The notes beneath the pieces were generated by a model. That model worked only from the letters and a program-made list of their open reading frames with translations, was not told the origin of the DNA and made no database searches. A DNA stretch of 11,695 nucleotides. Source: an uncultured Anaerolineae bacterium. Lineage in GTDB: Bacteria; Chloroflexota; Anaerolineae; B4-G1; DUEL01. Every line of letters begins with the position of its first letter. Position 1 is the first letter of the stretch. Of the stretch, positions 1 through 6,084 are shown one piece after another. The stretch lies in the NCBI GenBank assembly GCA_937942115.1, contig CALDFY010000005.1, positions 1 through 11,695 on the forward strand, given 5' to 3'. A program made the translations under genes and the position numbers.

Positions 1-172
1 GGAGATTCAAGCCACGCCACACCCCGCGCTTCAGACGAGAGGGGCGTGATTCCATTGCCCGGAACTCTTGTTCAATATGGGGCAACAGATGTTCTATCAG
101 GCGCAGCTTTTCTATCGGAGGTAGCCGTTCTGCAAGGAGCAAAACTTCTTCAAACGTTATCACACGGGTCAT
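1..172 (-). CDS. Antitoxin-like small protein, 3' end outside window
   Basis: Only the first 57 codons are present; the gene runs off the left edge. The protein begins MTRVITFEEVLLLAERLPPI and continues with a charged helix (about residues 18-40) and a basic stretch ending in GVWRGLN. The pattern 'ITFEEVL..A..LPP.EKLRLIEHL..' followed by 'RGVWRGLN' resembles small proteins of Chloroflexota and Cyanobacteria that usually sit beside PIN-domain toxin genes as VapB-like antitoxins. That is family knowledge applied by eye; the partner would lie outside the window. The ATG at 172-170 is preceded by GGGAG with nine bases of spacing. Base composition is clearly lower in GC than the operon to the right, in keeping with a mobile toxin-antitoxin pair. 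It is transcribed divergently from the plus-strand operon. Confidence 0.6.
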   Translation of the reverse strand, partial: MTRVITFEEVLLLAERLPPIEKLRLIEHLLPHIEQEFRAMESRPSRLKRGVWRGLNL

Positions 173-198
173 AATCCGCTACTCCCATTGGACACCTT

Positions 199-214
199 CT
201 CCCGGAATCGGGAG
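199..214. repeat. Small inverted repeat in the divergent intergenic region
   Basis: CTCCCG and CGGGAG flank the spacer GAAT, a perfect 6-bp inverted repeat between the antitoxin-like gene and the plus-strand operon. It could be an operator for the antitoxin or a small hairpin. It is short and could be chance in GC-rich DNA. Confidence 0.3.
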
Positions 215-239
215 CAGTGGCAATTTTCAGTAAACTTCC

Positions 240-265
240 TTTACACCCTCTGCGGTCATTATACT
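240..265 (+). promoter_or_regulatory. Candidate promoter of the plus-strand operon
   Basis: TATACT at 260-265 matches five of six bases of the -10 consensus and lies in the only AT-rich stretch of this region. TTTACA at 240-245 resembles a -35 box, but the 14-base spacing is too short for a standard sigma-70 promoter, so the -10 box is the better supported half. Transcription would start near 272, leaving a leader of about 30 bases before the ATG at 304. Confidence 0.35.
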
Positions 266-303
266 ACAAAAATGCCGGAAAACCAACAATGGGAGCAAAA
301 CCT

Positions 304-627
304 ATGGTAGAAGTCCGACTCTACGGCAAACTGCGCCGCTTCGGGCCCGACCCGCGCGGCGATCGGGAGACGGTAGTCCACCTGGAGACCGGGCCGGAGG
401 AGACCGTCGGGGACGCCCTGGCGCGGCTGGGCATCTCCCAGGCGGAGATCGCCCATATCTTCCTTAACGGCCGGCTTCTGACCACCTGCAACTCCATGGC
501 CCCCTGGCTGCGCTACCAGCGGGTGCGGGAGGACGTCCCCACCTGTGAGCCCAACCTGGATTACCCTCTTCGCAACGGCGACCGCCTGGGCCTCTTCGGC
601 CGGGATATGGCGATGCTGGTGGTGTGA
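304..627 (+). CDS. ThiS/MoaD-like ubiquitin-fold protein without a C-terminal GG
   Basis: A 107-residue protein with the beta-grasp layout of sulfur-carrier proteins: a first strand VEVRLYGKLRRFG, a 'TVGDALARLGI' segment (about 42-52), a strand IFLNGRL, and a final 'NGDRLGLFGRDMAMLVV'. Canonical ThiS and MoaD end in Gly-Gly, which is adenylated and thiocarboxylated. This one ends in Val-Val, so it cannot be a standard sulfur carrier unless processed. An insertion of about 30 residues with two cysteines (TTCNSM...VPTCEPN) lies between the NGRL strand and the last strand. The start at 304 is preferred because GGGAG lies eight bases upstream; the frame stays open upstream to 217, but those residues are not family-like. 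It is the first gene of the operon. Its role is unknown; binding to a partner enzyme is more likely than sulfur transfer. Confidence 0.75.
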   Translation: MVEVRLYGKLRRFGPDPRGDRETVVHLETGPEETVGDALARLGISQAEIAHIFLNGRLLTTCNSMAPWLRYQRVREDVPTCEPNLDYPLRNGDRLGLFGRDMAMLVV

Positions 628-639
628 GGCGTGGCGCAC

Positions 640-667
640 GGAATACGGAATACGGAGTACGGAATAC
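640..667 (+). repeat. Heptamer repeat array 1, four units of GGAATAC
   Basis: Four 7-bp units lie head to tail: GGAATAC, GGAATAC, GGAGTAC, GGAATAC. The array ends three bases before the methyltransferase ATG (670) and fills the gap after the ThiS-like gene. The GGAGTAC unit supplies the only GGAG upstream of the start. Related arrays are at 3327-3354 and 4743-4777. Confidence 0.9.
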
Positions 668-669
668 GG

Positions 670-1431
670 ATGTACGACGCCTTCAGCACCGACTACGACC
701 GTTTTGTAGACTGGCCCGCCCGTCTGGCGGCGGAACTGCCGTTTATTGTAGCACAGGCTGTTAGCCTGTCCGGAGACGGCTTCCCCTCCATCCTGGATGC
801 CGCCTGCGGGACCGGGATGCATGCCGTCGCACTGGCCCAGCAGGGCTGGCGGGTGGCGGGCGCCGACCTGAGCCCCGAGATGGTCGCCCGTGCCCGGGCC
901 AACGCCCAGGCCGCCGGGGTAGACGTCCGCTTTGAAGTCGCAGGCTTCGGTGAACTTGCGGCCCGCTTCGGCGGCGGGTTTGACGGGCTCCTCTGCCTGG
1001 GCAACTCCCTGCCCCATATCCTGACGTCAGAAGCACTGCACGCGGCCCTGGCCGACTTCGCGGCCTGCCTGCGGCCTGGAGGGGTGCTGGTGGTCCAGAA
1101 TCTGAACTACGACCGCATTCTGGCCCGGCGGGAGCGCTGGATGGAGCCCCAGGCCCACCGGGAGGAGGAGCAGGAGTGGCTCTTCCTACGCTTCTACGAC
1201 TTTGACCCCGACGGCCTGCTCACTTTCAACCTCATCCGGCTCTACCGCGCGGGCGGCCTGTGGGAGCATCAGGTCCTCTCCACCCGACTCCGGCCCCTGC
1301 GGCAGGCCGAACTGACCGGGGCGCTGGCGGAGGCCGGATTCACGGCCATCACCCTCTACGGCGATATGCAGGGCGCGCCCTTTGACGCCGACCGAAGCCC
1401 GAATCTGGTGTTAGTGGCAATCCGGGAATGA
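670..1431 (+). CDS. Class I SAM-dependent methyltransferase
   Basis: A 253-residue Rossmann-fold methyltransferase. Motif I is ILDAACGTGMH (41-51), the acidic end of strand 2 is in 'VAGADLSPEMV' (D66), and the strand-4 region reads GLLCLGNSLPHIL (107-118), a form seen in glycine/sarcosine-type N-methyltransferases and the Methyltransf_25 group. 'ACLRPGGVLVVQNLNYDRI' follows. The substrate cannot be named. The ATG at 670 begins the conserved 'YDAFSTDYDRF' segment; the in-frame GTG at 631 would add only residues encoded by the heptamer repeat. The stop overlaps the next start as ATGA, showing translational coupling with NDH-2. A short palindrome (747-771) lies in the coding sequence and encodes about residues 26-34, in the helix before motif I. 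Confidence 0.88.
   Translation: MYDAFSTDYDRFVDWPARLAAELPFIVAQAVSLSGDGFPSILDAACGTGMHAVALAQQGWRVAGADLSPEMVARARANAQAAGVDVRFEVAGFGELAARFGGGFDGLLCLGNSLPHILTSEALHAALADFAACLRPGGVLVVQNLNYDRILARRERWMEPQAHREEEQEWLFLRFYDFDPDGLLTFNLIRLYRAGGLWEHQVLSTRLRPLRQAELTGALAEAGFTAITLYGDMQGAPFDADRSPNLVLVAIRE
747..771. repeat. Palindrome element copy A, inside the methyltransferase gene
   Basis: TGTAGCACAGGCT is followed by GTT and AGCCTGT; the perfect arms ACAGGCT/AGCCTGT are at 753-759 and 763-769. The TGTAGC(G/A)CA-GGCT prefix is shared with copies at 6982-7012 and, in reverse, 10366-10386. The sequence is translated in frame. Confidence 0.65.
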
Positions 1432-2723
1432 CCGAGAGAGAAAACACCCACGTCCTGATCCTGGGCGCCGGCTTCGCCGGACTCTACACCGCGCTCCACC
1501 TGAACCGCCTGCTGCCGAAAGACGCGCCGGTGGAAATCACGCTGGTGGACCAGAACCACTTCCACCTCTTCACGCCGCTGCTGCACGAGGCCGCCAGCGG
1601 AATCATCCACCCCGGTCTCATTATGACCCCCATCCGGCGCCTCCTGCGGCGCAGTCGGGTCCGCTTCCTCCGCGCCCGCGTGGACCACATTGACCTGGAG
1701 GCTCGCCGGGTCCAACTCTGCTGCGTCGTCCTGCCCTACGACATCCTGGTCATTGCCCTGGGCTCGGTCACCAACTTCTACGGACTGGAGTCCCTGCGGG
1801 GCCGGGCCTTGGAGATCAAGACGGCCAGCGATGCCGAACGGCTGCGCTGCTATGTCATCAATCGCTTTGAGGCGGCGACCCGCGAGCGAAACCCCGAGCG
1901 TCGCCGCCGATTGCTGACCTTCGTCGTCGTTGGCGGCGGCTGCACCGGTGTGGAGACCGTCACCGAACTGCGGGAGTTTCTGCTCCATCTGCGGGAGGAA
2001 CAGTATCCGCACATCCCCGTAGAGGAGGTGCGGACGGTGCTGGTGGAGTTGCAGGACCGGGTCCTGCCCCAGATGGACCGGACCCTTTCCCGGACGGCGC
2101 TCCAGCGGATGCGGCGGATGGGCATAGAGGTTCTGCTCAACACCCGAGTGCGGGACTGGACGGAAGAGGGGCTGGTCTTCGCCGACGGCCGTCCGCCGCT
2201 CCCCACCGAAGCAGTGGTCTGGGCCGCCGGGGTGCGGGCCCACCCGGTGGTGGCCGCGCTCCCGCTGGAGAAAGACCCGATGGGTCGGGTGGTGGTGGAC
2301 TCTTACCTTCGGGTCCCCGCCATGCCCCACGTCTACGTCCTGGGGGACGCCGCCCATGCCCGTCACCCCCAGACCGGAGAGGTCTACCCGCCCACCGCGC
2401 AGGTGGCCTACCGGCAGGCGCCGGTAGCCGCCGCCAACATCGCCGCTGACCTCACCGGCGGCACGCCCCGCCCCTTTGACTTCACCTATATCGGCGACCT
2501 GGTCTCCCTGGGCCGTCTCTCCGGGGTAGCGGACCCCTTCGGCCGCCACCTGCGCGGTTTCCCGGCCTGGGTGATGTGGAAGTTCTACTACCTCCTGCGG
2601 CTGGTCGGCTGGCAGAACCGGCTGCGGGTAGCGATGAACTGGCTGCTGGCCCTTCTTTTTCCCACCCACAGCGCCATCTCCTACGAGTGCGCACCGGATT
2701 GCGCCGGAGAGCTATGCTTGTAA
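1428..2723 (+). CDS. ndh: Type II NADH dehydrogenase (NDH-2), FAD-dependent
   Basis: A 431-residue flavoprotein of usual NDH-2 length. It oxidises NADH and reduces membrane quinone without pumping protons. Visible motifs are the FAD dinucleotide fold GAGFAG (13-18), 'HFHLFTPLLHEAASG' near 44-58, the NADH-binding VVGGGCTGVE (167-176), the second FAD motif VYVLGDAA (302-309), and the quinone-site segment PPTAQVAYRQA (321-331). The C-terminus has the aromatic/basic amphipathic helices (WVMWKFYYLLRLVGW...) that dock NDH-2 on the inner membrane face. It starts inside the methyltransferase stop (ATGA). An oddity is the last 12 residues, which carry three cysteines (C421, C425, C430); the family usually ends without them. 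A sulfide:quinone reductase is unlikely because its conserved catalytic cysteines are not in the right places. Confidence 0.9.
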   Translation: MTERENTHVLILGAGFAGLYTALHLNRLLPKDAPVEITLVDQNHFHLFTPLLHEAASGIIHPGLIMTPIRRLLRRSRVRFLRARVDHIDLEARRVQLCCVVLPYDILVIALGSVTNFYGLESLRGRALEIKTASDAERLRCYVINRFEAATRERNPERRRRLLTFVVVGGGCTGVETVTELREFLLHLREEQYPHIPVEEVRTVLVELQDRVLPQMDRTLSRTALQRMRRMGIEVLLNTRVRDWTEEGLVFADGRPPLPTEAVVWAAGVRAHPVVAALPLEKDPMGRVVVDSYLRVPAMPHVYVLGDAAHARHPQTGEVYPPTAQVAYRQAPVAAANIAADLTGGTPRPFDFTYIGDLVSLGRLSGVADPFGRHLRGFPAWVMWKFYYLLRLVGWQNRLRVAMNWLLALLFPTHSAISYECAPDCAGELCL

Positions 2724-3328
2724 GCAAGATGACTGTTCAGGCGCTGACGGAAAGTCGCCCACGAATGGCCTGGTGTTATTGTTGCGGATTACACATCACG
2801 GAGCACGTCCCGATGGAATGGTTCAGTTTTTCTCATACCCAGCGGGATCGGCGGGCGCCCGCTTTCCGGCTGCCTTCCAGCCTGGGAAGGCCCGTCGCCC
2901 TATCGGACTATCACGAGCGGGGGAACCTGGTGCTCATTTTCCTGCCAGGCATGGACGCTGGCTATCGGTCGGCCCTGTGGAACCTCGCGGCCGACCTGGG
3001 AGAGTACGAACATTGGGCCGCGCGGGTGCTGGTCATTCTTTCAGGCCCGGACGCGACATCGGCACTGAAGGACGCGGGGTCATATCCGTTCCCGGTGCTG
3101 GCGGACCGGGAAGGCACCGTCCGGCAGGCCTATGCTGCTCTCCTGCCCGTCCCGCCGGGGGAGAAGCCCATCGTCTTTGTGCTGGACCGTTACGGAGGGC
3201 CCTATGCGGCCCTGGCCCCTGCCGACCTGGACGATCCGGATTTGCGCAAGGAAATTCTGCGATGGCTGACGTTCATTGAAATCCAATGTCCCGAGTGTGG
3301 AGCACCCGAATGGCCGGTGGAAATCTGA
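2714..3328 (+). CDS. Redoxin-fold (AhpC/TSA-like) protein lacking the peroxidatic cysteine
   Basis: A 204-residue protein whose core (about 46-190) follows the peroxiredoxin/thioredoxin layout: 'APAFRLPSSLGRPVALSDY', the strand NLVLIFLPG, the helix 'ALWNLAADLGEYEHW', the strand ARVLVIL, then 'YPFPVLADREGTVRQAYAAL' and 'PIVFVLDRYG'. The position that should hold the peroxidatic Cys reads PGMDAGYRSAL, with none. Instead there are cysteines at both ends: CYCC (21-24) and CPEC (192-195). It may be an inactive redoxin or may use the terminal cysteines for metal binding or disulfide chemistry. The start is uncertain: ATG 2714 has GGAG four bases upstream and overlaps ndh by 10 bases, and in-frame ATGs at 2729, 2765 and 2813 are possible. 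The 2813 start would remove the CYCC motif. Confidence 0.75.
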   Translation: MLVSKMTVQALTESRPRMAWCYCCGLHITEHVPMEWFSFSHTQRDRRAPAFRLPSSLGRPVALSDYHERGNLVLIFLPGMDAGYRSALWNLAADLGEYEHWAARVLVILSGPDATSALKDAGSYPFPVLADREGTVRQAYAALLPVPPGEKPIVFVLDRYGGPYAALAPADLDDPDLRKEILRWLTFIEIQCPECGAPEWPVEI

Positions 3329-4737
3329 AACACGAAACCCGCAATACGGAACACGTTTTCACCACCGAATCGCTCCTGTGGGCCGTCACCGCGTGGGAAG
3401 CGCTGCTGGTGGTCCTCCTGAGCCCGCTTTCGGCCACCGGGCCCCTGGCCGGGTTGGGTCTGGCGGACCGGCTGGGTCTGGACGAGGCGGGACGGGTGGG
3501 CCGCATCGTGATGCTCTACCACTCCCTGGCCGTCCCCTTCGTCGCCGCGCTGGTCTACCTGATCCTGGACGCGCTCCCCTTTGATGAGCACACCCCGCGC
3601 CGGGTCCGGCCCGCTATCACCGCAGGCTACCTGCTGACCAGCATCGGCGGGCTGAGTTTCGCCTACGGGCGGGCCGGCTGGATCGCCCATGGGGTTTTTC
3701 TGGTGGGCCTGAGCCTCACCTTCTACGCCGGCGTCGTCCTCTGGTGGGGGCTTTCCCCCTGGCGCGCTGTTCGTAGTGAGCCACGAAGCGATAGCGGAGG
3801 GGCGTCCCCAACGGCACTCCACTCCGTTTCGTGCCTTACTACGAACGAGCCGCAGAGCGAAGGGGGGTGGCGTTCACTCCGCTGGGCCTTCTGGCTGATG
3901 GCCCTCTACACCCTCATCTCTGCCGTCATCGGCGGGTCGGTCGGGGCCTACTTCGGCAACGGCTTCAAGGCCTTCCTGGCCGAGGACGTCCTGCGGGCCG
4001 AGCACGACCTCTTCCAGCGAGCCATCATCGCCCACCTGCACATTATGCTGACCTTGATAGACGTGGCCCTACTGCTCCTGGTTGCCCGTCGTGTGGGCCT
4101 GGCGGGCCGGGCCTATCGGGTAGCGATGCCGCTGATTATCGCCGGAACGACCATCACCACCTTCGCCACCTGGAGCGTGATGGTGATAGAAAAAATCGCC
4201 CACAAAATCATCAACGTGGGCGCGGTGGTCCTGCTGGCCGGGGCCGCGGTCGTCGCCCTCTACAGGATGCGGGGGCTGGTGCGGGAGCGGCCGGACCGTC
4301 CGGCGTGGCGGGCACTGTTGGGCGACCCGGTCCGCTTCGGGATGCTCTTCCACCTGCTCTTCGTCAATCTGGTGGTGACAGTGCCCGGCGTCTGGGTGGC
4401 CCTCCATCTGGAGGCGGTGCGGGCGGGCGACCCGGCCTGGGAGCGAGCCTTCGCTGTGGGCCACTGGCACGTCCTGGCGACGCTCTCGGCAGCGGTGGGG
4501 CTTCTGCTGGTGGTGGACCGGCTGGGGGCGCGAGGGTGGCTTCGCCAGGCCGTCGGCTGGGGGGTGCTGGCGGGCTCCACTCTGGCCTTCGCGGCTGTCC
4601 AGTTCTACCTGTTCCGCCAGCCCGGCACGGCGCCCACCCGTCCCGTCCTCCTGGCCATAGACGCCGGCATCGGCCTCTTCCTGCTCGCCCTGGCCATGTG
4701 GATTGTCATCACGAAGACGCGGCGGTACGCAAGATAA
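3310..4737 (+). CDS. Twelve-helix membrane protein with paired histidines, possible heme protein
   Basis: A 475-residue integral membrane protein with about 12 hydrophobic segments, near residues 20-40, 64-86, 101-119, 124-148, 191-215, 238-260, 271-291, 298-318, 342-366, 385-403, 414-434 and 446-468. Several histidines lie in helices: H71 (helix 2), H242 and H244 (helix 6), H348 (helix 9), H385 and H387 (helix 10). Twelve helices with His in helix II and H-x-H in helix X match the heme-ligand layout of heme-copper oxidase/NO reductase subunit I, but the adjacent His-His of helix VII is missing, so a Cu-B site is not supported. The function is inferred. The start at 3310 has GGAG seven bases upstream and overlaps the redoxin stop; residues 7-15 are encoded by heptamer array 2. 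Residues 154-179 come from an inserted 78-bp inverted-repeat element. The stop lies in a palindrome. Confidence 0.8.
   Translation: MAGGNLKHETRNTEHVFTTESLLWAVTAWEALLVVLLSPLSATGPLAGLGLADRLGLDEAGRVGRIVMLYHSLAVPFVAALVYLILDALPFDEHTPRRVRPAITAGYLLTSIGGLSFAYGRAGWIAHGVFLVGLSLTFYAGVVLWWGLSPWRAVRSEPRSDSGGASPTALHSVSCLTTNEPQSEGGWRSLRWAFWLMALYTLISAVIGGSVGAYFGNGFKAFLAEDVLRAEHDLFQRAIIAHLHIMLTLIDVALLLLVARRVGLAGRAYRVAMPLIIAGTTITTFATWSVMVIEKIAHKIINVGAVVLLAGAAVVALYRMRGLVRERPDRPAWRALLGDPVRFGMLFHLLFVNLVVTVPGVWVALHLEAVRAGDPAWERAFAVGHWHVLATLSAAVGLLLVVDRLGARGWLRQAVGWGVLAGSTLAFAAVQFYLFRQPGTAPTRPVLLAIDAGIGLFLLALAMWIVITKTRRYAR
3327..3354 (+). repeat. Heptamer repeat array 2, four divergent units
   Basis: The units are GAAACAC, GAAACCC, GCAATAC and GGAACAC, following the pattern GNAA(T/C)(A/C)C with a 7-bp period. 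The array begins at the redoxin stop codon and is translated as the N-terminus (KHETRNTEH) of the membrane protein. It is more decayed than array 1. Confidence 0.8.
3769..3846. mobile_element. 78-bp inverted-repeat (MITE/REP-like) insertion in the membrane protein gene
   Basis: The left arm (3769-3790, beginning GTTCGTAGTGAG) and the right arm (3825-3846, ending CTTACTACGAAC) are reverse complements at 19 of 22 positions, with a 34-base centre. The element is exactly 26 codons, is codon-aligned (residues 154-179), has no stop, and falls in the polar loop between helices 4 and 5, where the protein abruptly becomes Ser/Thr/Gly-rich. No transposase gene is present, so it would be non-autonomous. 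Target-site duplications are not obvious. Confidence 0.7.
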
Positions 4738-4744
4738 ATCTTGC
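4729..4744. repeat. Palindrome element copy B, containing the membrane-gene stop codon
   Basis: GCAAGAT-AA-ATCTTGC is a perfect 7-bp inverted repeat with a two-base centre. The TAA stop of the membrane protein (4735-4737) spans the centre. The core is the same as that of copy C at 6052-6071. Heptamer array 3 begins at its last bases. Confidence 0.75.
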
Positions 4745-4777
4745 ACTACGGAACACGCAATACGAAATACGCAATAC
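4743..4777 (+). repeat. Heptamer repeat array 3, five units running into the Shine-Dalgarno
   Basis: The units are GCACTAC, GGAACAC, GCAATAC, GAAATAC and GCAATAC. The next 7 bases, GAAGGAG (4778-4784), stay in register and form the Shine-Dalgarno of the following gene (ATG 4789). The array fills most of the gap between the membrane protein and the DUF438 gene. Confidence 0.9.
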
Positions 4778-4788
4778 GAAGGAGTCCT

Positions 4789-6063
4789 ATGAGCGAATAC
4801 ATCCAAAACTCCACCCGTCGTCGGGAAATCCTGAAAGGAATCCTCCGGCAACTGCACGAAGGCCGGAGCGTGGATGAGGTCAAGGCGGAATTCGCCGCCC
4901 TTCTGCGGGAGGTTGGCCCGACGGAGATCGCCCAGATAGAGCAGGCCCTCATTGAGGAGGGCCTCCCGGAGATGGAGATCAAGCGGCTCTGCGACGTCCA
5001 CGTCGCCGTCTTCCGGGAGTCGCTGGAGGCGCAGGTGCCGCCGGAGAGCCTGCCCGGCCACCCTGTCCACACCTTCCGCGCCGAGAACCGCGCGGCGGCG
5101 GAGGTCCTGGACCGGCTCCAGGCGGCGGTGGAGGCCCTGAAGACTGCGCCGACTGACCCGGACCGGCTGGCAGAAGCGCGGGAGCGGCTGCGGGAACTGC
5201 GGGAGTACGAAAAGCACTACCGGCGCAAGGAGAACTTTCTCTTTCCGTACCTGGAGCGGAAGGGCTTCACCGGCCCCTCCACCGTGATGTGGGCCATCCA
5301 CGACGACATCCGGGGCGGCTGGAAGGCGCTGGCGGCCATGCTGGACGCCGGTCCGGGGGACGACCCGGAGGACTTCCGGGCGCGGATAGACGGCGTCTTC
5401 GGGCCGATGGCGACGGCCATCCGGGAGATGTTCTTCAAAGAAGAGAACATCCTCTTTCCGACCGCGCTGCAGTTGCTGACCGACGAGGACTGGCGGGCCA
5501 TTCGGGCCCAGGAGCCGGAAGTCGGCTACGCCTACATCCAGCCGGGGGACCGCTGGCCGCCGGAGGGGGTGATAGCGGCGCCCGCACCGGCCCCGACGCC
5601 GGTGGAGGCCGCGCCGGCCCCGCCGCCGGAGGTGCGGGCCCTGGCCTCCGTCCTGCTCCACCTGGATACGGGGACCCTCAGGCCGGAGGAGGTCAATCTC
5701 ATCCTCAACGCGCTGCCGGTGGAGATCACCTACGTGGACGCAGAGGACACCGTCCGCTACTTCAACAAGCCCCGGGAGCGGACCTTCCTGCGGCCTCCAG
5801 CGGCCCTCGGGCGCAAAGTGCAGAAGTGTCACCCGCCCGCCAGCCTGCACCGGGTCCAGCGCATCCTGGACGACTTCCGGGCTGGACGGCGGGAGGTGGC
5901 AGAGTTCTGGATTCAGATGCAGGGGCGGTTCATCCACATCCGCTACTTCCCGCTGCGGGACGAACGGGGGGAGTATCGGGGGACCCTGGAGGTGGTGCAG
6001 GACGTCACCGACATCCGCGCGCTGGAGGGAGAACGGCGACTGCTGGATGTAGCGCAAGATTAA
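4789..6063 (+). CDS. DUF438 - hemerythrin - PAS protein, probable O2/NO or redox sensor
   Basis: A 424-residue soluble protein. The DUF438 helical domain covers about 10-82. A hemerythrin-like HHE domain covers about 90-235, with candidate di-iron ligands H94, H143 with E148 (EKHYRRKENFLFP), H171 with D172 (WAIHDD) and E218/E219 (FFKEENILFP). After an Ala/Pro linker (262-280), a PAS domain covers about 303-412, including the 'GRKVQKCHPP' motif (341-350) typical of this family. There is no kinase, HTH or cyclase domain, so it would signal by protein contact or act on a bound ligand. The ATG has AAGGAG four bases upstream; a TTG at 4741 would only add repeat-encoded residues. The position after the His-rich membrane protein fits sensing or repair in NO/O2 metabolism, by inference. 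The stop lies in palindrome C. Confidence 0.88.
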   Translation: MSEYIQNSTRRREILKGILRQLHEGRSVDEVKAEFAALLREVGPTEIAQIEQALIEEGLPEMEIKRLCDVHVAVFRESLEAQVPPESLPGHPVHTFRAENRAAAEVLDRLQAAVEALKTAPTDPDRLAEARERLRELREYEKHYRRKENFLFPYLERKGFTGPSTVMWAIHDDIRGGWKALAAMLDAGPGDDPEDFRARIDGVFGPMATAIREMFFKEENILFPTALQLLTDEDWRAIRAQEPEVGYAYIQPGDRWPPEGVIAAPAPAPTPVEAAPAPPPEVRALASVLLHLDTGTLRPEEVNLILNALPVEITYVDAEDTVRYFNKPRERTFLRPPAALGRKVQKCHPPASLHRVQRILDDFRAGRREVAEFWIQMQGRFIHIRYFPLRDERGEYRGTLEVVQDVTDIRALEGERRLLDVAQD

Positions 6064-6075
6064 TCTTGCGCCACA
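6048..6075. repeat. Palindrome element copy C, containing the DUF438 stop codon
   Basis: The 20-bp core at 6052-6071, GCGCAAGATTAATCTTGCGC, is a perfect palindrome. Arms extend to 13 bp with one mismatch, bounded by TGT and ACA. The TAA stop (6061-6063) is at its centre, and the AGGAGG Shine-Dalgarno of the DUF166 gene (6075-6080) starts at its last base. In RNA it would form a stable hairpin between the two genes. Confidence 0.85.
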
Positions 6076-6084
6076 GGAGGATTT

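Noticed and set aside
199..214. Intergenic inverted repeat as a terminator
   Set aside because: The stem has only 6 bp, no T tract follows, and it lies between divergent genes where no transcript needs to end.
631..669. GTG 631 as the start of the methyltransferase
   Set aside because: The 13 added residues are all encoded by the heptamer repeat, and the conserved sequence begins at the ATG at 670.
1356..2669. 437-codon minus-strand frame opposite ndh
   Set aside because: It is antisense to a clear NDH-2 with all cofactor motifs; no start context and no domain.
640..4777. The same peptide RNT(E/K)(Y/H) is encoded by the heptamer arrays in the frame of each downstream gene
   Set aside because: Because 7 and 3 share no factor, every forward frame of a GNAATAC array reads the same cyclic peptide, so the agreement is arithmetic and not evidence of selection on the peptide.
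4743..4777. Heptamer arrays as CRISPR
   Set aside because: The units are 7 bp with no unique spacers and no cas genes nearby.
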